Assembly (NCBI RefSeq): GCF_021462225.1
Contig: NC_061804.1
Coordinates: forward strand, 12,096,740-12,160,739
Direction: 5' to 3'
DNA from: Girardinichthys multiradiatus
Taxonomy: Eukaryota; Chordata; Actinopteri; Cyprinodontiformes; Goodeidae
DNA length: 64,000 nucleotides
Position 1 is the first letter of the stretch; each line of letters begins with the position of its first letter. The position numbers and the translations under genes were made by a program. Below, piece after piece: positions 43,461 to 54,845 of this stretch. The notes below the pieces were generated by a model. It saw only the letters and a program-made list of their open reading frames with translations, did no database searches and was not told where the DNA came from.

Positions 43461-43589
43461 TGATGCGTCACCATGGCAACAATATGTTTTTTTTTACAGC
43501 CCAGAGTAGCTGAATAAGATCTTAAAGTTCAAATAATACTTCAACTAGAACCCCAAATCCCTGATTGTTTGAAAAGTAGGCGCTGTGGA

Positions 43590-44650
43590 TGCAGAGCATA
43601 AGCAAAGAGAAGAGAGAGAAGGAGGTAGTTCAAACCATCTCTTCCATCGATTATGATGGAATATGTGAAATCGTTGGGAAACACGTTGGATGAACTCCAA
43701 CCCCTGCAAAGGACCCAGCGAGAGTATTGGGAATACAGTATCACGTGTTTCACTGAGACATGGCTGCAGGATCATTTCCCTGACTCCAGCATCTCTCTGC
43801 AAGGCTTTTCTGACCATATGAGCAGACAGAGATTTAAAGAGGAACGGCAAACGCAAAGAAGGTGATCTAGCAGTACAACAGATGCTGTCATCCAGGACAT
43901 GTTACTGTGAAGTGTTGTCTCTGCAGCCCAGATATTGAACTGTTAGCAGTAAGTTTCCGTCCATATTATTTACCCAGAGAGTTCACCGGTGTTATTTTGG
44001 CAACAGGTTACGTTCCATCCTTAGCTGTTGCCGACGCTGCATGTGATGCCATCAGCTCGGTTGTTGCTAAGCTACAGACATATCTCAATGCATTTGTGGC
44101 AATATCTGGTGATTTAAACCATGCTTCCCTCTCTTCAACACTTCCAACGTTTCAACAGTTTGGAACTGGAAAGATTGAACCGGAAAAAGGCTGCAGGTCC
44201 AGATCATGTCAGCCCTAGAGTCCTGAAGGGTGGTGCAGAGCAGCTCTGTGGGATTCTCCAGCACCTCTTCAACCTTAGCCTGGCCCAGAAGAAGGTTCCA
44301 GTGTTGTGGAAGACCTCCTGTCTTGTTCTGGTACCAAAGAAAACTCACCCATCAGTCCTCAATGACTATAGACCTGTTGCCCTGACATCCCACATCATGA
44401 AGGTCCTAGAGAGACTCCTGTTGGCCCACCTGAGTAAGCAAACAATAAACTATCAGGACCCCCTTCAGTTTGCTTATCGCTGTGGAGTTGGAGTTGAAGA
44501 TGCCATCCAACACCTGCTTCAACAAACCCACTGTCATCTGGACAAAGCCAGCAGCACTGTGAGGATCATGTTCTTGTACACTGGTACACTGGTAAAACCA
44601 GCCGCCACAGAGACAGTTTCTTCCCCCAGGCTGTTTCTCTGTTGAACATT
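43590..44650 (+). pseudogene. L2-like LINE with large internal deletions
   Basis: The endonuclease N-terminal part (NTLDELQPLQRTQREYWEY, CFTETWLQDHFPDSSISLQG) and CSPDIELLAVSFRPYYLPRE then SGDLNHASLSSTLPTFQQF are joined at about 44165 to a reverse-transcriptase part: LNRKKAAGPDHVSPRVLKGG, VLNDYRPVALTSHIMKVLER and DPLQFAYRCGVGVEDAIQHL. At about 44560 the RT stops and the sequence jumps to a C-terminal tail ending RLFLC with a TGA. The catalytic RT box and half of the endonuclease are therefore missing. Confidence 0.82.
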
Positions 44651-44711
44651 TAATAGAGTACAAAACAACAGCATACAGATGTTGCAAATACACCTTTTTA
44701 TTATATATGTG
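44651..44711 (+). other. LINE 3' UTR, first part
   Basis: An AT-rich tail of the LINE, continuing after the SINE at 44959-45075. Confidence 0.5.
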
Positions 44712-44958
44712 TATATTGTAAATGGTAAATGGACTGAACTTATATAGCACCTTTCCAGTCATACAGACTGCTCAAAGCGCTTTACACTAGAGCCACATTC
44801 ACACATTCATACACCAATACACAGATCGGTAGGCAACTTGAGGTTAAGTGCCTTGCCCAGGGGCACATCAACATACAGCAGGAGGAAGATGGAATCAAAC
44901 CCACAACCTTCCGATTGCAAGACAACTACTCTTCCTACTGAGCCACAGTCGCCTGTTA
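44712..44958 (-). mobile_element. tRNA-derived SINE, minus strand, inside LINE 3' UTR
   Basis: Minus-strand head GCGACTGTGGCTCAGTAGG (A box-like) and GGTTGTGGGTTTGATTCC (B box-like), body CCCTGGGCAAGGCACTTAAC and AAAGCGCTTTGAGCAGTC, tail near 44712. TGTAAATGGTAAATG at the left edge and TGTACATTGTACATTG at the right edge show an AT-rich insertion site. Confidence 0.78.
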
Positions 44959-45075
44959 GTTTGTACATTGTACATTGTAAATATGTATATTCTGTAATAC
45001 AAAAACAAAACCAAAGAGCAAAGTGTACCGGAGTCAAATTCCTTGTTTGTATGTACGAACTTGGCAATAAAGCTG
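44959..45075 (+). other. LINE 3' UTR, second part, ending AATAAAGCTGATTCTG
   Basis: GGCAATAAAGCTGATTCTGC is the typical 3' end of fish L2-like LINEs. It closes the LINE begun at 43590. Confidence 0.68.
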
Positions 45076-45270
45076 ATTCTGCTTCTTTGATTTCTCCAGA
45101 ACATTTAACACAATCCAACCTGATTCAATCCAACCAATCTCCTGGATCAAAGACTATCTGATAAACAGACCACAGTTTGTGAGACTGAAGGGTTATGAGT
45201 CTAACCAGGTAGTCAGCAGCACAGAAGCACCACAGGGGACTGTCCTCTCACCATTTCATTGGAGATAACA
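45076..45270 (+). pseudogene. LINE reverse transcriptase fragment
   Basis: Reads FSRTFNTIQP, ISWIKDYLINRPQFVRLKGY and SSTEAPQGTVLSPF: the first Asp-region RT motif (degenerate) and the PQG.VLSP motif of L2/CR1-like LINEs. It is only about 190 bp and is followed by the 0.9-kb element at 45287. Confidence 0.72.
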
Positions 45271-45286
45271 AAAGATACTTATAGCT

Positions 45287-46188
45287 GAATCAAACACATA
45301 CCTTTAAAATACCACTAATAAAAGGGTTGAAATGCATTAGAGTGGACGGCGCGTTATGGCCGATCTTTTAAATTTAGTCTTTACTTTAAAATCACAACAC
45401 AGAACACATCCTTAGCTGAGTGCTAGTCTGCTAGCATTTACTGTAGCTGAGTTTCTCAACACAAACAAAAACAAAAGTCATTAAATAAACATTATTGAGA
45501 TTATTTAACTCTAAACTAATTTTCTCTGCCCAAACACTACCTCTTACGTGAACCGTGCTGAGGAAACATCCACATGTGGCTAAACAAAGGGTTAGCTTGC
45601 AGCTAACCTCCTAACTGTGGGGGCGGCTCGCTCTGTCGCCTGGCCAAACTGCACGTTACAGCTGTAACCACGGTTATGCGGTCCCGTTGTCCTTCCTTCA
45701 GACCGGGAAAAACTGCTCCACTCGGCGTCGTAGAGACAGGGTCTCTGCTGGGAACTCTCTGGACCACAGTTTGCTTCTGTAGACCTCAGAGAGAAAAGTC
45801 AAGCCATGCTTGTACCTTAATTACCCGTTCATGAATGAATACCGGATACACAAACAGCAGTTCATTCCCACTTAACTTAGTGCATATGATCGCGTGATCG
45901 TATGACACTCTTGGAACCAGTTTGAAGAGTTATGTCTGTTTGCCTGCAAGGAGGCATACGCGCGATTGCCTCTCCTGTTCGGCTCCCATGGGGATCCGCA
46001 TAGAAAGAGATCTGTTTGTTGGAAAGCTGGGTTTTTATTCAAACAGTGTTGTCACGGGAAGTCCGCTGTTACTCCTGTTCCTGTTCCTGGCTGAGCTGGA
46101 AGTAGGTTAATGCAATTTATTTTGAAAGTTCCAGAAAAGTTCTCACTGGCCTTTAATGTTGTAACCCATGACTGGGGTCCCAACAACA
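45287..46188 (+). mobile_element. 0.9-kb dispersed element of unknown class, copy 1
   Basis: Aligns along its length with the reverse complement of 60608-61486: shared AATCAAACACATACCTTTAA, CTACCTCTTACGTGAACCGT, AGCCACATGTGGATG and GGCCTTTAATGTTGTAA. No gene. The outer ends do not show clear inverted repeats or target duplications. The length and central GC-rich promoter-like part (45615-45730) would suit a solo LTR, but this is not proven. Confidence 0.7.
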
Positions 46189-46575
46189 GCAAATTTGGCA
46201 ATAAAGTTGATTCTGATTCTGGTCTGGGGAAGCAGCATCAAAACTAGGGACTTAAAAAAGCTCAACAAGCTGATAAAGAAAGCTGGCTCTGTTCTGGGGA
46301 CTCCTGTAGAACCTCTGGAGATCATTGTACAAAGTATTCTTCATAAAATGAAAAACATTATGGAGACCCTGAGCATCCTCTTCATCAGACTGTTGTACAA
46401 CGACAGAGTGTCTTCAGTCAGAGGCTTCTTCAGATCTGCTGTAAGACAAACCTACAGGAGATCCTTCCTGCCCACAGCCATCAGCATCTACAACGGCTCT
46501 TTGAAGAAACCTGGATGATAGAAGCTACAACAATATTTAATTTCCCTTCGGGATTAGTGAAGTATTTTTGAAATG
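46189..46575 (+). pseudogene. L2-like LINE C-terminal piece and 3' tail
   Basis: A short LINE tail TTTGGCAATAAAGTTGATTC (46194-46213) precedes a frame reading WGSSIKTRDLKKLNKLIKKA, VLGTPVEPLEIIV, RLLYNDRVSSVRGF and YRRSFLPTAISIYNGS. The frame ends at TGA near 46518, then the tail ATTTCCCTTCGGGATTAGTG. The RRSFLPTA..IYN block is diagnostic of fish L2-like LINEs. Confidence 0.8.
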
Positions 46576-46633
46576 AATTAAATGTGTTCTGTGATTACCA
46601 TCAGAGGCTTGCAGACCCACCGTCACCACCTTT

Positions 46634-47518
46634 TGTCACGGAGTGACATTTTTGGACTCTGTGGCTTTGTGTTTGTTTACCTTTTGCTTAGATGTTTCTA
46701 TTTTGGTTTTTGTATCATGTTTTCTTTTCTCCCTCTTCTGCCTCCCAGTGTTTACTTCTTAAGTTATTTTATGGTTGTTTTCTTATTACTTTGTATGGTT
46801 TATTATTATTATTATTATTGTAATTATTATAGTTCTTGATCTTCCCTGGATTCTCTAGTTTGATTTCTCTTTAGTATCTTTGTGTTTAATTGTGTTTTAT
46901 TATTTGTTGCTTTGCACTCTTCTTGTTTACTAGTTTATTTTCTGTTTCCTTTCCAGTTAATTCAGTCAGTGTGGTTAGGTTTGTTTACTTTTGTATTCAG
47001 GTTTTCTTTATGGGTTCTTTGTTTGTTCTCAGGTTGTTATTGTTGTTCCTATGTTCCCTCTAGTTTCTCTGTTTACTTTAGTCATGATTATTCTAGTTTT
47101 CTTATTCCCCATTTGATTATTTATCTTTGTTTATAGGTTTGCTTGGTCTGTGTTTCTGTTTATTGTTTATTAGTTACTTTGCCCATCCTCAGCCTTTGTA
47201 TTTGTTTCACCTGTTCCCTGTGTTCTCTGATTACCTGCCCTTTGTTATCCCTCAGTATATTAGTTGGTTTTGTGTCTTTGTTCGTGGCTGGTTCCTTGTG
47301 TTCGTCATACCCCGTTCTCAACCCACGTATTTGTGCTGAGTTTTTCCATGTTCCTCCAGAACCTCTTGTAAGTTTTTGGATCAGGACTTTGTTTGTATCC
47401 GCAGTGCCTTGTTTGGTTTCTTTGAAAACCTCTGGAAATAAAGCTGAAAACCTTTTACAACATGTTGCTGCCCAGCTCTTGTCTGCACTTTGGTCCGCCC
47501 GCAAACCACATTATGACA
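46634..47518 (+). mobile_element. Solo LTR with perfect 5-bp duplication
   Basis: 885 bp, TGTCACGGAGTGAC...CACATTATGACA, flanked by CCTTT at 46629-46633 and 47519-47523. AATAAA at about 47439 lies near the 3' end. It is strongly T-rich on the plus strand. The end ATGACA is shared with Gypsy B, whose gag begins on that ATG. A related minus-strand copy is at 61501-62584. Confidence 0.88.
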
Positions 47519-47523
47519 CCTTT

Positions 47524-50500
47524 ATATGGAAGTGCAAGTCCAGTTCTGAAGGCCTGAATCAAAAGATTTTTTCTGTGTAAGAAAAGCATGTTTTAAAATT
47601 AACTAAAAATGAAAAAATAAATTGATTTATGTTCCATACTGAAAGCATTTTTGGTTTTTGGGCTCTAAAATATATATTGGACCTATAAAGCATGTTTTTA
47701 TTCACCAAACTACCAATAAAAGCAGATTTAAGCTACTCATTGTTCTTCATGCTGATTTCCTGTAAGCAAACAATGCAGCTTTTGCTGATGTTAATTATGT
47801 TGAAATATTGCATTAACTGCATTACAACATTTACAACGTTTCTGTAAGTGCTCTAAGGAGCAGATTTATGTGCTCTGGATTTTCTCTGCTGTTTTATTGA
47901 ATTTAGATGTGTGTGTAATTAGTTCAGGATTTTACAAGCAGCCACTCTTTATCCAGTCAGGGACTTGCAGAGAAGAGGAGGTGGTTCAAGGGGCGGAGGA
48001 ACGTGGCGTCAGCTAAATTTATTGAAACAACACCAATTTATTGATACAAGCCAAACGTTCATGTAGTGCAGCAGGGGTTAGTAAAAACCTGCTAATCCTG
48101 GAGCAGGTGGGTGGCAGTGAACCTGAAGTAATTTAACTATGGCTCCTGCAAATGACTCATCACGGATGCGGACACAATGTGCAGTCAATCCAACATCCTC
48201 TCCTTATTGTGTTCATCTATCACAAGCTTCTGTGGTATCTTTCTTTCTGGGAAACGTTTCTACGCTTAATTTAAGTAAGTTTTACTCAGTTCTACTTAGC
48301 TGCCCTGAAAGCTTCACTATGATGTTCTCCTCTAGGTTTATTTCTGAGTCATGTGGTTCTCCTTAGTTTGAGAGACCATAGATAAATGGATGCTCCTCAT
48401 TAGTGGCTGGGCTGCACCACTGACCCCCTTTTTTAAATTCAGATCTAACCCCAACATCCAGTGTAGAATACTTGTTATGCAAACAGATTCAGTGTATATG
48501 ATGAGGCTCTCTATAGACATCAATTAATTTAGACTTTAGTATTTGCATTTAATCCAATCAGATTAACTCTTAAAATGTAGTTTACATGTCCCATTTAAGC
48601 TATGAAAAATGACCACAGTTTCAATTATAACCCTCAACAAAGTTTACTTTAGAGGAGTGAAATGGTGATCTTTGGTCCTCCATCTACACAGTGTGTCAAT
48701 GTGGTCTAGAAGTTAAAGGGTGGGGTCATTGGCATCTAATTGTGGTTAAATATCTTTTTTAGAATTATATTAGTTAACCAACACTGACTTTTAAATTCTG
48801 TGCTCAGGCTAAATTTGCACAAGACATGTTGTTTAAACAATATCAATGTTCCAGGTACTTCTGAGCTTGACGACTTCCATCACTATACATGTTTTTGTTG
48901 AAACCAAAACCTGTTTTTAGTTGTCATCCATAACCTTTCTGGATCATTGGCTGCAGCCAGAGGGGTCCCTTCACTAGCAATAAGCCAGTTTGTGTGTCTG
49001 TGTGTCGTCATGCTATGTTGCACATAAGAAAAGGGCTTAATAAACTTTAGGACCTGGATCTATCTCAGTGAGGGAAGCTTTCTGCACACTCGAGTGTTTG
49101 AACTGGATGATACCCAGAATGACACCAAACTCTAGCCTGTGGGGGGTTGTTGTCACTCTGCTTAAACAACAGTTTCATAACAGTCAACATGAACGTCTCA
49201 GTCTCATTTCTACCTGTGTGGTAATGTTATGGATCTTACAGTGAAGTCTTTTCCTTGTTGGGCTGTAAAAACAAACTATTGGGTGCCAGGAGGCTATGAC
49301 TCATTAACATGTGGACACAATCACCTTGGTGCTACTGTTCAACTGCATTACTCTGTGTAATTATCACTGAGGCATTATTTATGAGCTCCCAGCCGTTACC
49401 TGTGTCAGTTCCTACAGAACAAGTCATTTGTTAACACCACTCATAAAGACATGTGGTGTATGCTTCATTAAGATTAATGCATAGATAACTGACTTTGGTT
49501 ACTTGTGCAACATAAATGCTCTTTCAGAGGATAATCTGAGCATGGACAATTGCTTATTTTCACCCTGGTAACTGTGATCTTAATTGCTCTTGCTCCGTCT
49601 TTCATCTAAAACAAGTAAAATGACACCTGAGATTGCTCAGAATGATGGTTTTAGTGCTTTGTTAGAAAGGTCAACAGAAATCAGCCAAGATATCAGGAAT
49701 AGATTGATAGACTTCCACAAGTTTTATTCATCCTATTTCCAGATGCCTGAAGGTTCCACGTTTATCGGTTATAAACGGTATGGGAATGTCCAGCCATCAA
49801 CTGTTCAGGGAGGACACGGGTTCTGTGTCCCAGAGATGAACGGGTTCTGGTGAGAAATATAGGACTCATCCTCAGATGAAAGTGAAAATACCTTGTGAAG
49901 ATGCTGCTGAATGTGGTCAGAGTCATTATCCGAAGTGAAATGAGTCCCGTAGCAACATGGGTTGAAAGGACACTCAGAGAGGAAGAAGCCATTATTCCAA
50001 AAACAGCATAAAATGTCAGATAATTCGCATTTGCACTCAGGGTCCAATATCTTCATTTTCAGCCAAAACACACAAACCAATAAGAAAATTAAACTTAATT
50101 TATCTAACCTAATAAAAATGTGCTTAACAGATCCCCTACTAAATGTATAAAACCATAACTTTAGGATCATTTAGCTTCAAATGTAAATTTCTGCTCTAGA
50201 TGTATTTCTGTGTTATAGTGATCGGGTTTTTAATAAAGCAGAAAAGCCTTTTCCTTCTTACTCACTTCAGTACATTTTCACTAAGCTGTAGGAACTGTAC
50301 TTGGAGCTTCAGCTGTGTTTTCCATCAGATTAAATTTAACAACTGGTCTAAAATAGGTTATATCTCAAGTGGAGGACAGAATGGACTTGGTCCATTTTTA
50401 GATGGAAAAAGGAAATTGAAGTGAATAAATCTGCGCCTTTTATTCATCTGATACACTTGTGTCAGCCTGAGCCTTTACACTGTGAAGCTGCATTTTAATT

Positions 50501-50980
50501 TGTATGGCAGGGCTAATGAAAGGGTTGACAGTGCAAAAGCCAATCAGCTGAAATTCTGTGTTTTTATGAAAGAGAATTATTCTAATGCACATTATGGATG
50601 AATCAGCCCCCGGAGGCCACATTTGCAACTCACTCCATGTTATCTCTCTGCTGTTAATTAAGATTGAACCGGAGAGCCTGGGAGCTGAATTGATTTGGAG
50701 TCAAACATGTAAATGTGAACCGTTTGGCAATCATGACCTACCTTTTCTTTTCCAGCAACGTTCTTATGAAAGGATATTTTCCTTTTCTTGACCATTATAA
50801 TGCCAAACAGTGCCCTGCAAAAGCATCTCCCTCCTTATATTGTGCTTCTGTTTTTGCATTTTTGTCCCACCTAAATGTTTCAGCTCATCAGACTAAATTT
50901 AGCATCAAACAAAGATAAGCTGAACAAATATAAAAAGCAGTTTTCAAATGGTTTCTTTTATTAAGGGAAAGAAGTTCATA
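47524..50980. other. Unrecognised, mostly unique-looking DNA
   Basis: No repeat family or gene recognised. Short open frames near 49584-49853 and elsewhere have no coding signature. If host regulatory DNA exists in this window, this stretch and 56.3-60.6 kb are the least transposon-filled places. Confidence 0.4.
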
Positions 50981-50981
50981 C

Positions 50982-50998
50982 ATATATATATATATATA
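50982..50998. repeat. Short (AT)n
   Basis: Eight to nine AT units. Confidence 0.8.
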
Positions 50999-51000
50999 CT

Positions 51001-51672
51001 GCTCATTTATAATTTTTATTTTGGCTAAGATTTATATATGGTCCCCTCCCCGATCTGACCAGTAACGACATGTGTAGTTGCATGCTGTCATTCAACCACT
51101 GGCTGTCTAGGTGGTGTCCAGAAAACAATGTGGGCTACATTGATAATTAGTGAACGTTTTGGGGAAAACCTGGTCTGATCCGGAGAGACGGCATCCATCC
51201 CACTTTGGATGGAGCAGTTCTTCTTTCAAGAAATCTGGATGAATTTATTGGTTCTCCAAAATGCTGACAACCCAGGGTTCAGACCAGGAAGCAGGGTTGT
51301 GGTTTAATGTAATCGTCTAAATTTAATTCTCATAAAACGTGGTTATTCCCATCGGAAATGCCGCTATTGTCTCGATTAAAACTCAAGCTGACTGAGTTAT
51401 TAGCTTCCACAGTCACAGTGATTTCCTCTTCAAGCTTATTTAGGTGGTCAGAATATGTCCCGTCTCATTTCAAGGTGAAGGATGATAACAGCCTAAGTGG
51501 AAAACTGGATTAGAGGCATTCACATTTGTTTCGTCATGCTTCTCCTCCATACAAAAACACATATGTATGAGTGTGAACTACATAAACACAAATCTGGACA
51601 AAGTCACCCTCCTGACTCCATACTGAGAATGTTCACACACAAATATCAGTACATACACACAGACATATACAA

Positions 51673-51712
<40 letters not shown>

Positions 51713-52960
51713 TTATATATGTTTGTGTATCTCTATTTATCGTAGTTAGCAGCAGCGTAGGACATTGATTCGGCATGCCGAGATACATCACCTCAGTGAG
51801 AAAGCTTTTTTGGCTGAAAGGCCCCTGTAAGGGGTCACATGTTAAAGATAAATTTGCCAAATAATGAGTGCCATTTACAGCTTGATAAATTCCAATGCAA
51901 ACAAATTATTGTGTGTCTGCACAACAAACTGTTTTCTCAAATATTGTAAGATTCCGCAGTTACTTTTGAGTGAACTTAAAGGGCAGTTGCTCTCAGAGGC
52001 ACTGAGTCCGCGTTGACATCTAATGCAGGTTGGCAGATTGACAAATGTCCTTGCTTTGACCAAACAAAAATTGTTGTATGTTGTAAATCTGCAGTTCTTA
52101 TGACCTTTAATAGGTAATATTTTTCAACTGTAAAACCTGCAAAGATGTTATGTTTCATTACGGAAAATGTTCAGGTAAAAGAACACTTTTAAAAACGCTG
52201 AACGCATCCACACAGGTACTTTGTATGCATGCATACACATGTGGCATGCATGCATAATGCAGAACACAGCATGGGTGTGCTTTATGATTTCTAAGCAGCA
52301 CATGCACTCCATGCTGTCCTTTTCTGTAAGTTACAGCATGATTTAAGTTGCTTTAGGACATGACGCAGTGGGAAAGGCTGCTGCTAGGACAGAGCTCTCA
52401 TTCATGTACATGTTATTGCTGCCTGCCATCACCAGACACCAGAGTGGCAGCCGATGTCATCTTCTCTGTCATCCATCAGGCACTCTGAACTTACCTCATG
52501 CCTTCAAAGCCACGTCAGGTAAATTTTAAACACTGCTTTTTTATTTACAAATGTGATATGTCATTCTTAGTCCAACCACATATCACATTCTACTGTTATT
52601 TCTAATGCTGCCTCATGAAATGAAGACCTAGTTACCATGTTGGGAGGATGCCAATAATTTTATTTGCAATAAAATCAATTTCATATATAAAGAATTGCAT
52701 GATGTCATCACTGCTGAGAGCTGAGGGAAAATACAGGACTGTGACTCTGTGTAAATAGGCTGACTGTACTTAATAGAAACCCTGCATTATTCTTGTTCTC
52801 ATTTATTAATGATAAAATACTGTTCAAGCTACTATAGCTGTGCAGAGCTCCAGTTTCCTAGAGGTCTGTTTTAAAATATGCAGCCCTAAATAAACCAGAA
52901 TGCCAGTTTTTTTCTTTAAGGGGCTAGATTGTCTAATGCAACACACAATGAGGAAGTAAC
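51001..52960. other. Non-coding; (AT)n at 51677-51708
   Basis: Unrecognised apart from the AT microsatellite. A palindromic GCATGCATACACATGTGGCATGCATGC pattern (units GCATGC and TGCATGCA) lies at about 52227-52254. Confidence 0.42.
51677..51708. repeat. (AT)n microsatellite
   Basis: About 15 AT units followed by TTTATTTATATATG. Confidence 0.9.
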
Positions 52961-52961
52961 A

Positions 52962-53351
52962 CTATGAACAAGAGCAGTAGTTTGTAAAGGGGTAGAAATC
53001 CGGCTGCTGTCCTCTGAAGTGATGTTCTGTGAAACAAGAAATAGTGGCTAAAGATCCACTAGAGTACCTGGTTAGATCAAATGCAGAAGTCATTAAAAAT
53101 GGTCGGACAAGGTCCAAAGCATGAATACAGGAGTGGGCGGGTCTGCAGATATTTTGAGCAAAGCCAATTGAGTCTAGGATAGCATTAAAGGCTATATTTA
53201 GGCTATTACTTTCAGTGTCAACATGAATGTTAAAATCCCGCACTATAATGACCCTATCTGTATTTAAAACCAAATCAGATAAGAAGTCTGAGAACTGATC
53301 TAAAAATTGAAAGTAAGGGCCCAGTGGATGATACAAAACAACAAGCAGATT
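52962..53351 (-). pseudogene. LINE endonuclease fragment
   Basis: On the minus strand: LYHPLGPYFQFLDQFSDFLS, then VIIVRDFNIHVD (the GDFN box of AP-like LINE endonucleases with Gly changed to Arg), LDSIGFAQNI and HALDLV (from the usual HTLDLV). It ends at the LTR piece at 53352. Confidence 0.8.
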
Positions 53352-53566
53352 GTCAGGATTTGGAGTTCTGCTGCCTGCTGCTTACACCTTTTCGACACTA
53401 GGTGCCGCCAGTAGGAGTGTACCTGAGGCGACAGGTGTTGTGCATCTACTTATCAGCTGGGAAGCATATAAAGGAAGGTTGCCAACACCTTGGCGCCTGA
53501 GTGTTTTTGCCTCCGTGGTAATTTCTGGCCAGCTCTGAAATCTTTGCATGATATCTTTTTGTTAGT
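53352..53566 (+). mobile_element. Truncated Gypsy B-family LTR, opposite strand
   Basis: Starts exactly at the LTR terminus TGTCAGGATTTGGAG and follows the LTR through its TATAAA (53467-53472) and GCCTGAGTGTT (53495-53505) to about 53566, with a small internal deletion near the end. The remaining 380 bp or so of LTR are missing. It sits between two LINE pieces on the opposite strand. Its TATA box is better preserved than in the full element. Confidence 0.85.
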
Positions 53567-54845
53567 TTGTTCCTGGCCTGCCTGTACTGCGCCCAATCTC
53601 CACTGCTGTGAGCTTCTTCCTTTTCCCTGCGCAGATTCCTGAGGTGTGGAGTAAACCATGGCTTGTTGTTCCCAAAGGTGCAGAAGGTCTTGGTCTGCAC
53701 ACACATGTCCTCACAGAAACTGATGTATGATGTCACCACGTCAGTTAGTTGGTTTAGGTCAGTGGCTGAAGTTTCAAAAACAGTCCAGTCTGTGCATTCA
53801 AAGCAGCCCTGTAGCATCTGCTTTGATTCCTCAGTCCACTTCTTAACAGTGTGAACCTTGGGTTTGGAAGCTCTTAGTCTCTGTCTGTAGGTTGGGATGA
53901 GGTGGATTAGATAATGATCCGAAAAACCCAGAGCAGCCCTGGTAACAGCATGATATGAGTCCTTTAAAGCTGTGTAGCAATGGTCCAGTGTGTTTTTGTC
54001 TCTGGTGGGACACTTAATATGTTGTCTGTAATTGGGGAGTTCATTTGAGAGGTTTGCTCTGTTAAAATCTCCCAGTATTATGATGAAAGAGTCCGTGTAT
54101 TTTTTCTTCAGGTCTGTAATCAGCTCAGCAAGATGTTTTTCTGCGGCAGAAGTGCAGCCATGAGGTGGAAAATATGAGCCAATTATTATAAACGAGGAAA
54201 ACTCTCTCAGTGAATAAAACGGTTTACAGTTTATGGGAAATGACTCCAGATCCGGACTACATGTTTTTCCAGCACTTTTACGTCTCTGCACCAACCTACA
54301 TTTATATAAAAGCAGATTCTGCCTCCTCGCTTCTTCCCCGATAGCTCCGCGCTGCCATCCGCTCTGAACAGCTGGAAGTCCGGCATCAGCAGTGCGCGGT
54401 CCGGGATGTTTTCACTCAGTCATGTCTCGGTGAAGCAGAGAACCGCTGATCCGCGGAGGTCCGTGTTTTTACCGGTGAGGAGAAGCAGCTCGTCCATCTT
54501 GTTGTTGAGAGAGCGGACATTTGCCAGGTGGATTGAAGGCAGCGGTGTGCGAAGTCCTCTTTGGCGGAGCTTTACCAGCGTGCCAGCACGTTTTCCCCTC
54601 CGCCGTTTTCGGCGCAGAATCCCATTTAGAGCCGCTGCTCCACTCGTCAGAAGCTCAGTGAACCTCGGATCAATGAAAGATGGTGAAAAAAACCCAAGAG
54701 AGGACTCTCTGATGTTGAGAAGTTCCTCTCTACTGAATGAGACCACAGGATTGTGGCTCGAAAAACATAAAAACACACAAAATACAAAAACAAAGAGAGA
54801 GCGAAGCTCCGAGGCGGCCATTGTCGGCGCCATCTTGAATGTGTG
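53567..54845 (-). pseudogene. L2-like LINE 5' end with endonuclease
   Basis: The minus strand begins near 54845 with CAAGATGGCGCCGACAATGG. The ORF starts at the ATG near 54833 (MAPTMAASELRSLF), with basic RRKRRRGKRAG, then NVRSLNNKMDELLLL and CFTET. A frameshift lies near 54420. The endonuclease core follows: IIIGSYFPPHG, IIILGDFNRANLSNELP, NTLDHCYTALK and LGFSDHYLIHL (catalytic Asp/Asn and SDH). Then comes the linker to RT (NNKPWFTPHLRNLRREKEEA). RT itself is missing because the LTR piece replaces it. Retention of the 5' end is rare for LINE copies. Confidence 0.84.
54826..54840 (-). promoter_or_regulatory. YY1-like motif at LINE 5' end
   Basis: The minus strand reads TTCAAGATGGCGCC. CAAGATGGCG matches the YY1 consensus known at the 5' end of mammalian L1; here it lies at the presumed 5' end of an L2-like LINE and overlaps its first ATG region. 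Confidence 0.5.

Noticed and set aside
46582..47580. Several T-rich hydrophobic open frames suggesting membrane proteins
   Set aside because: They are readings of a T-rich LTR with proven duplications; hydrophobicity follows from base composition.
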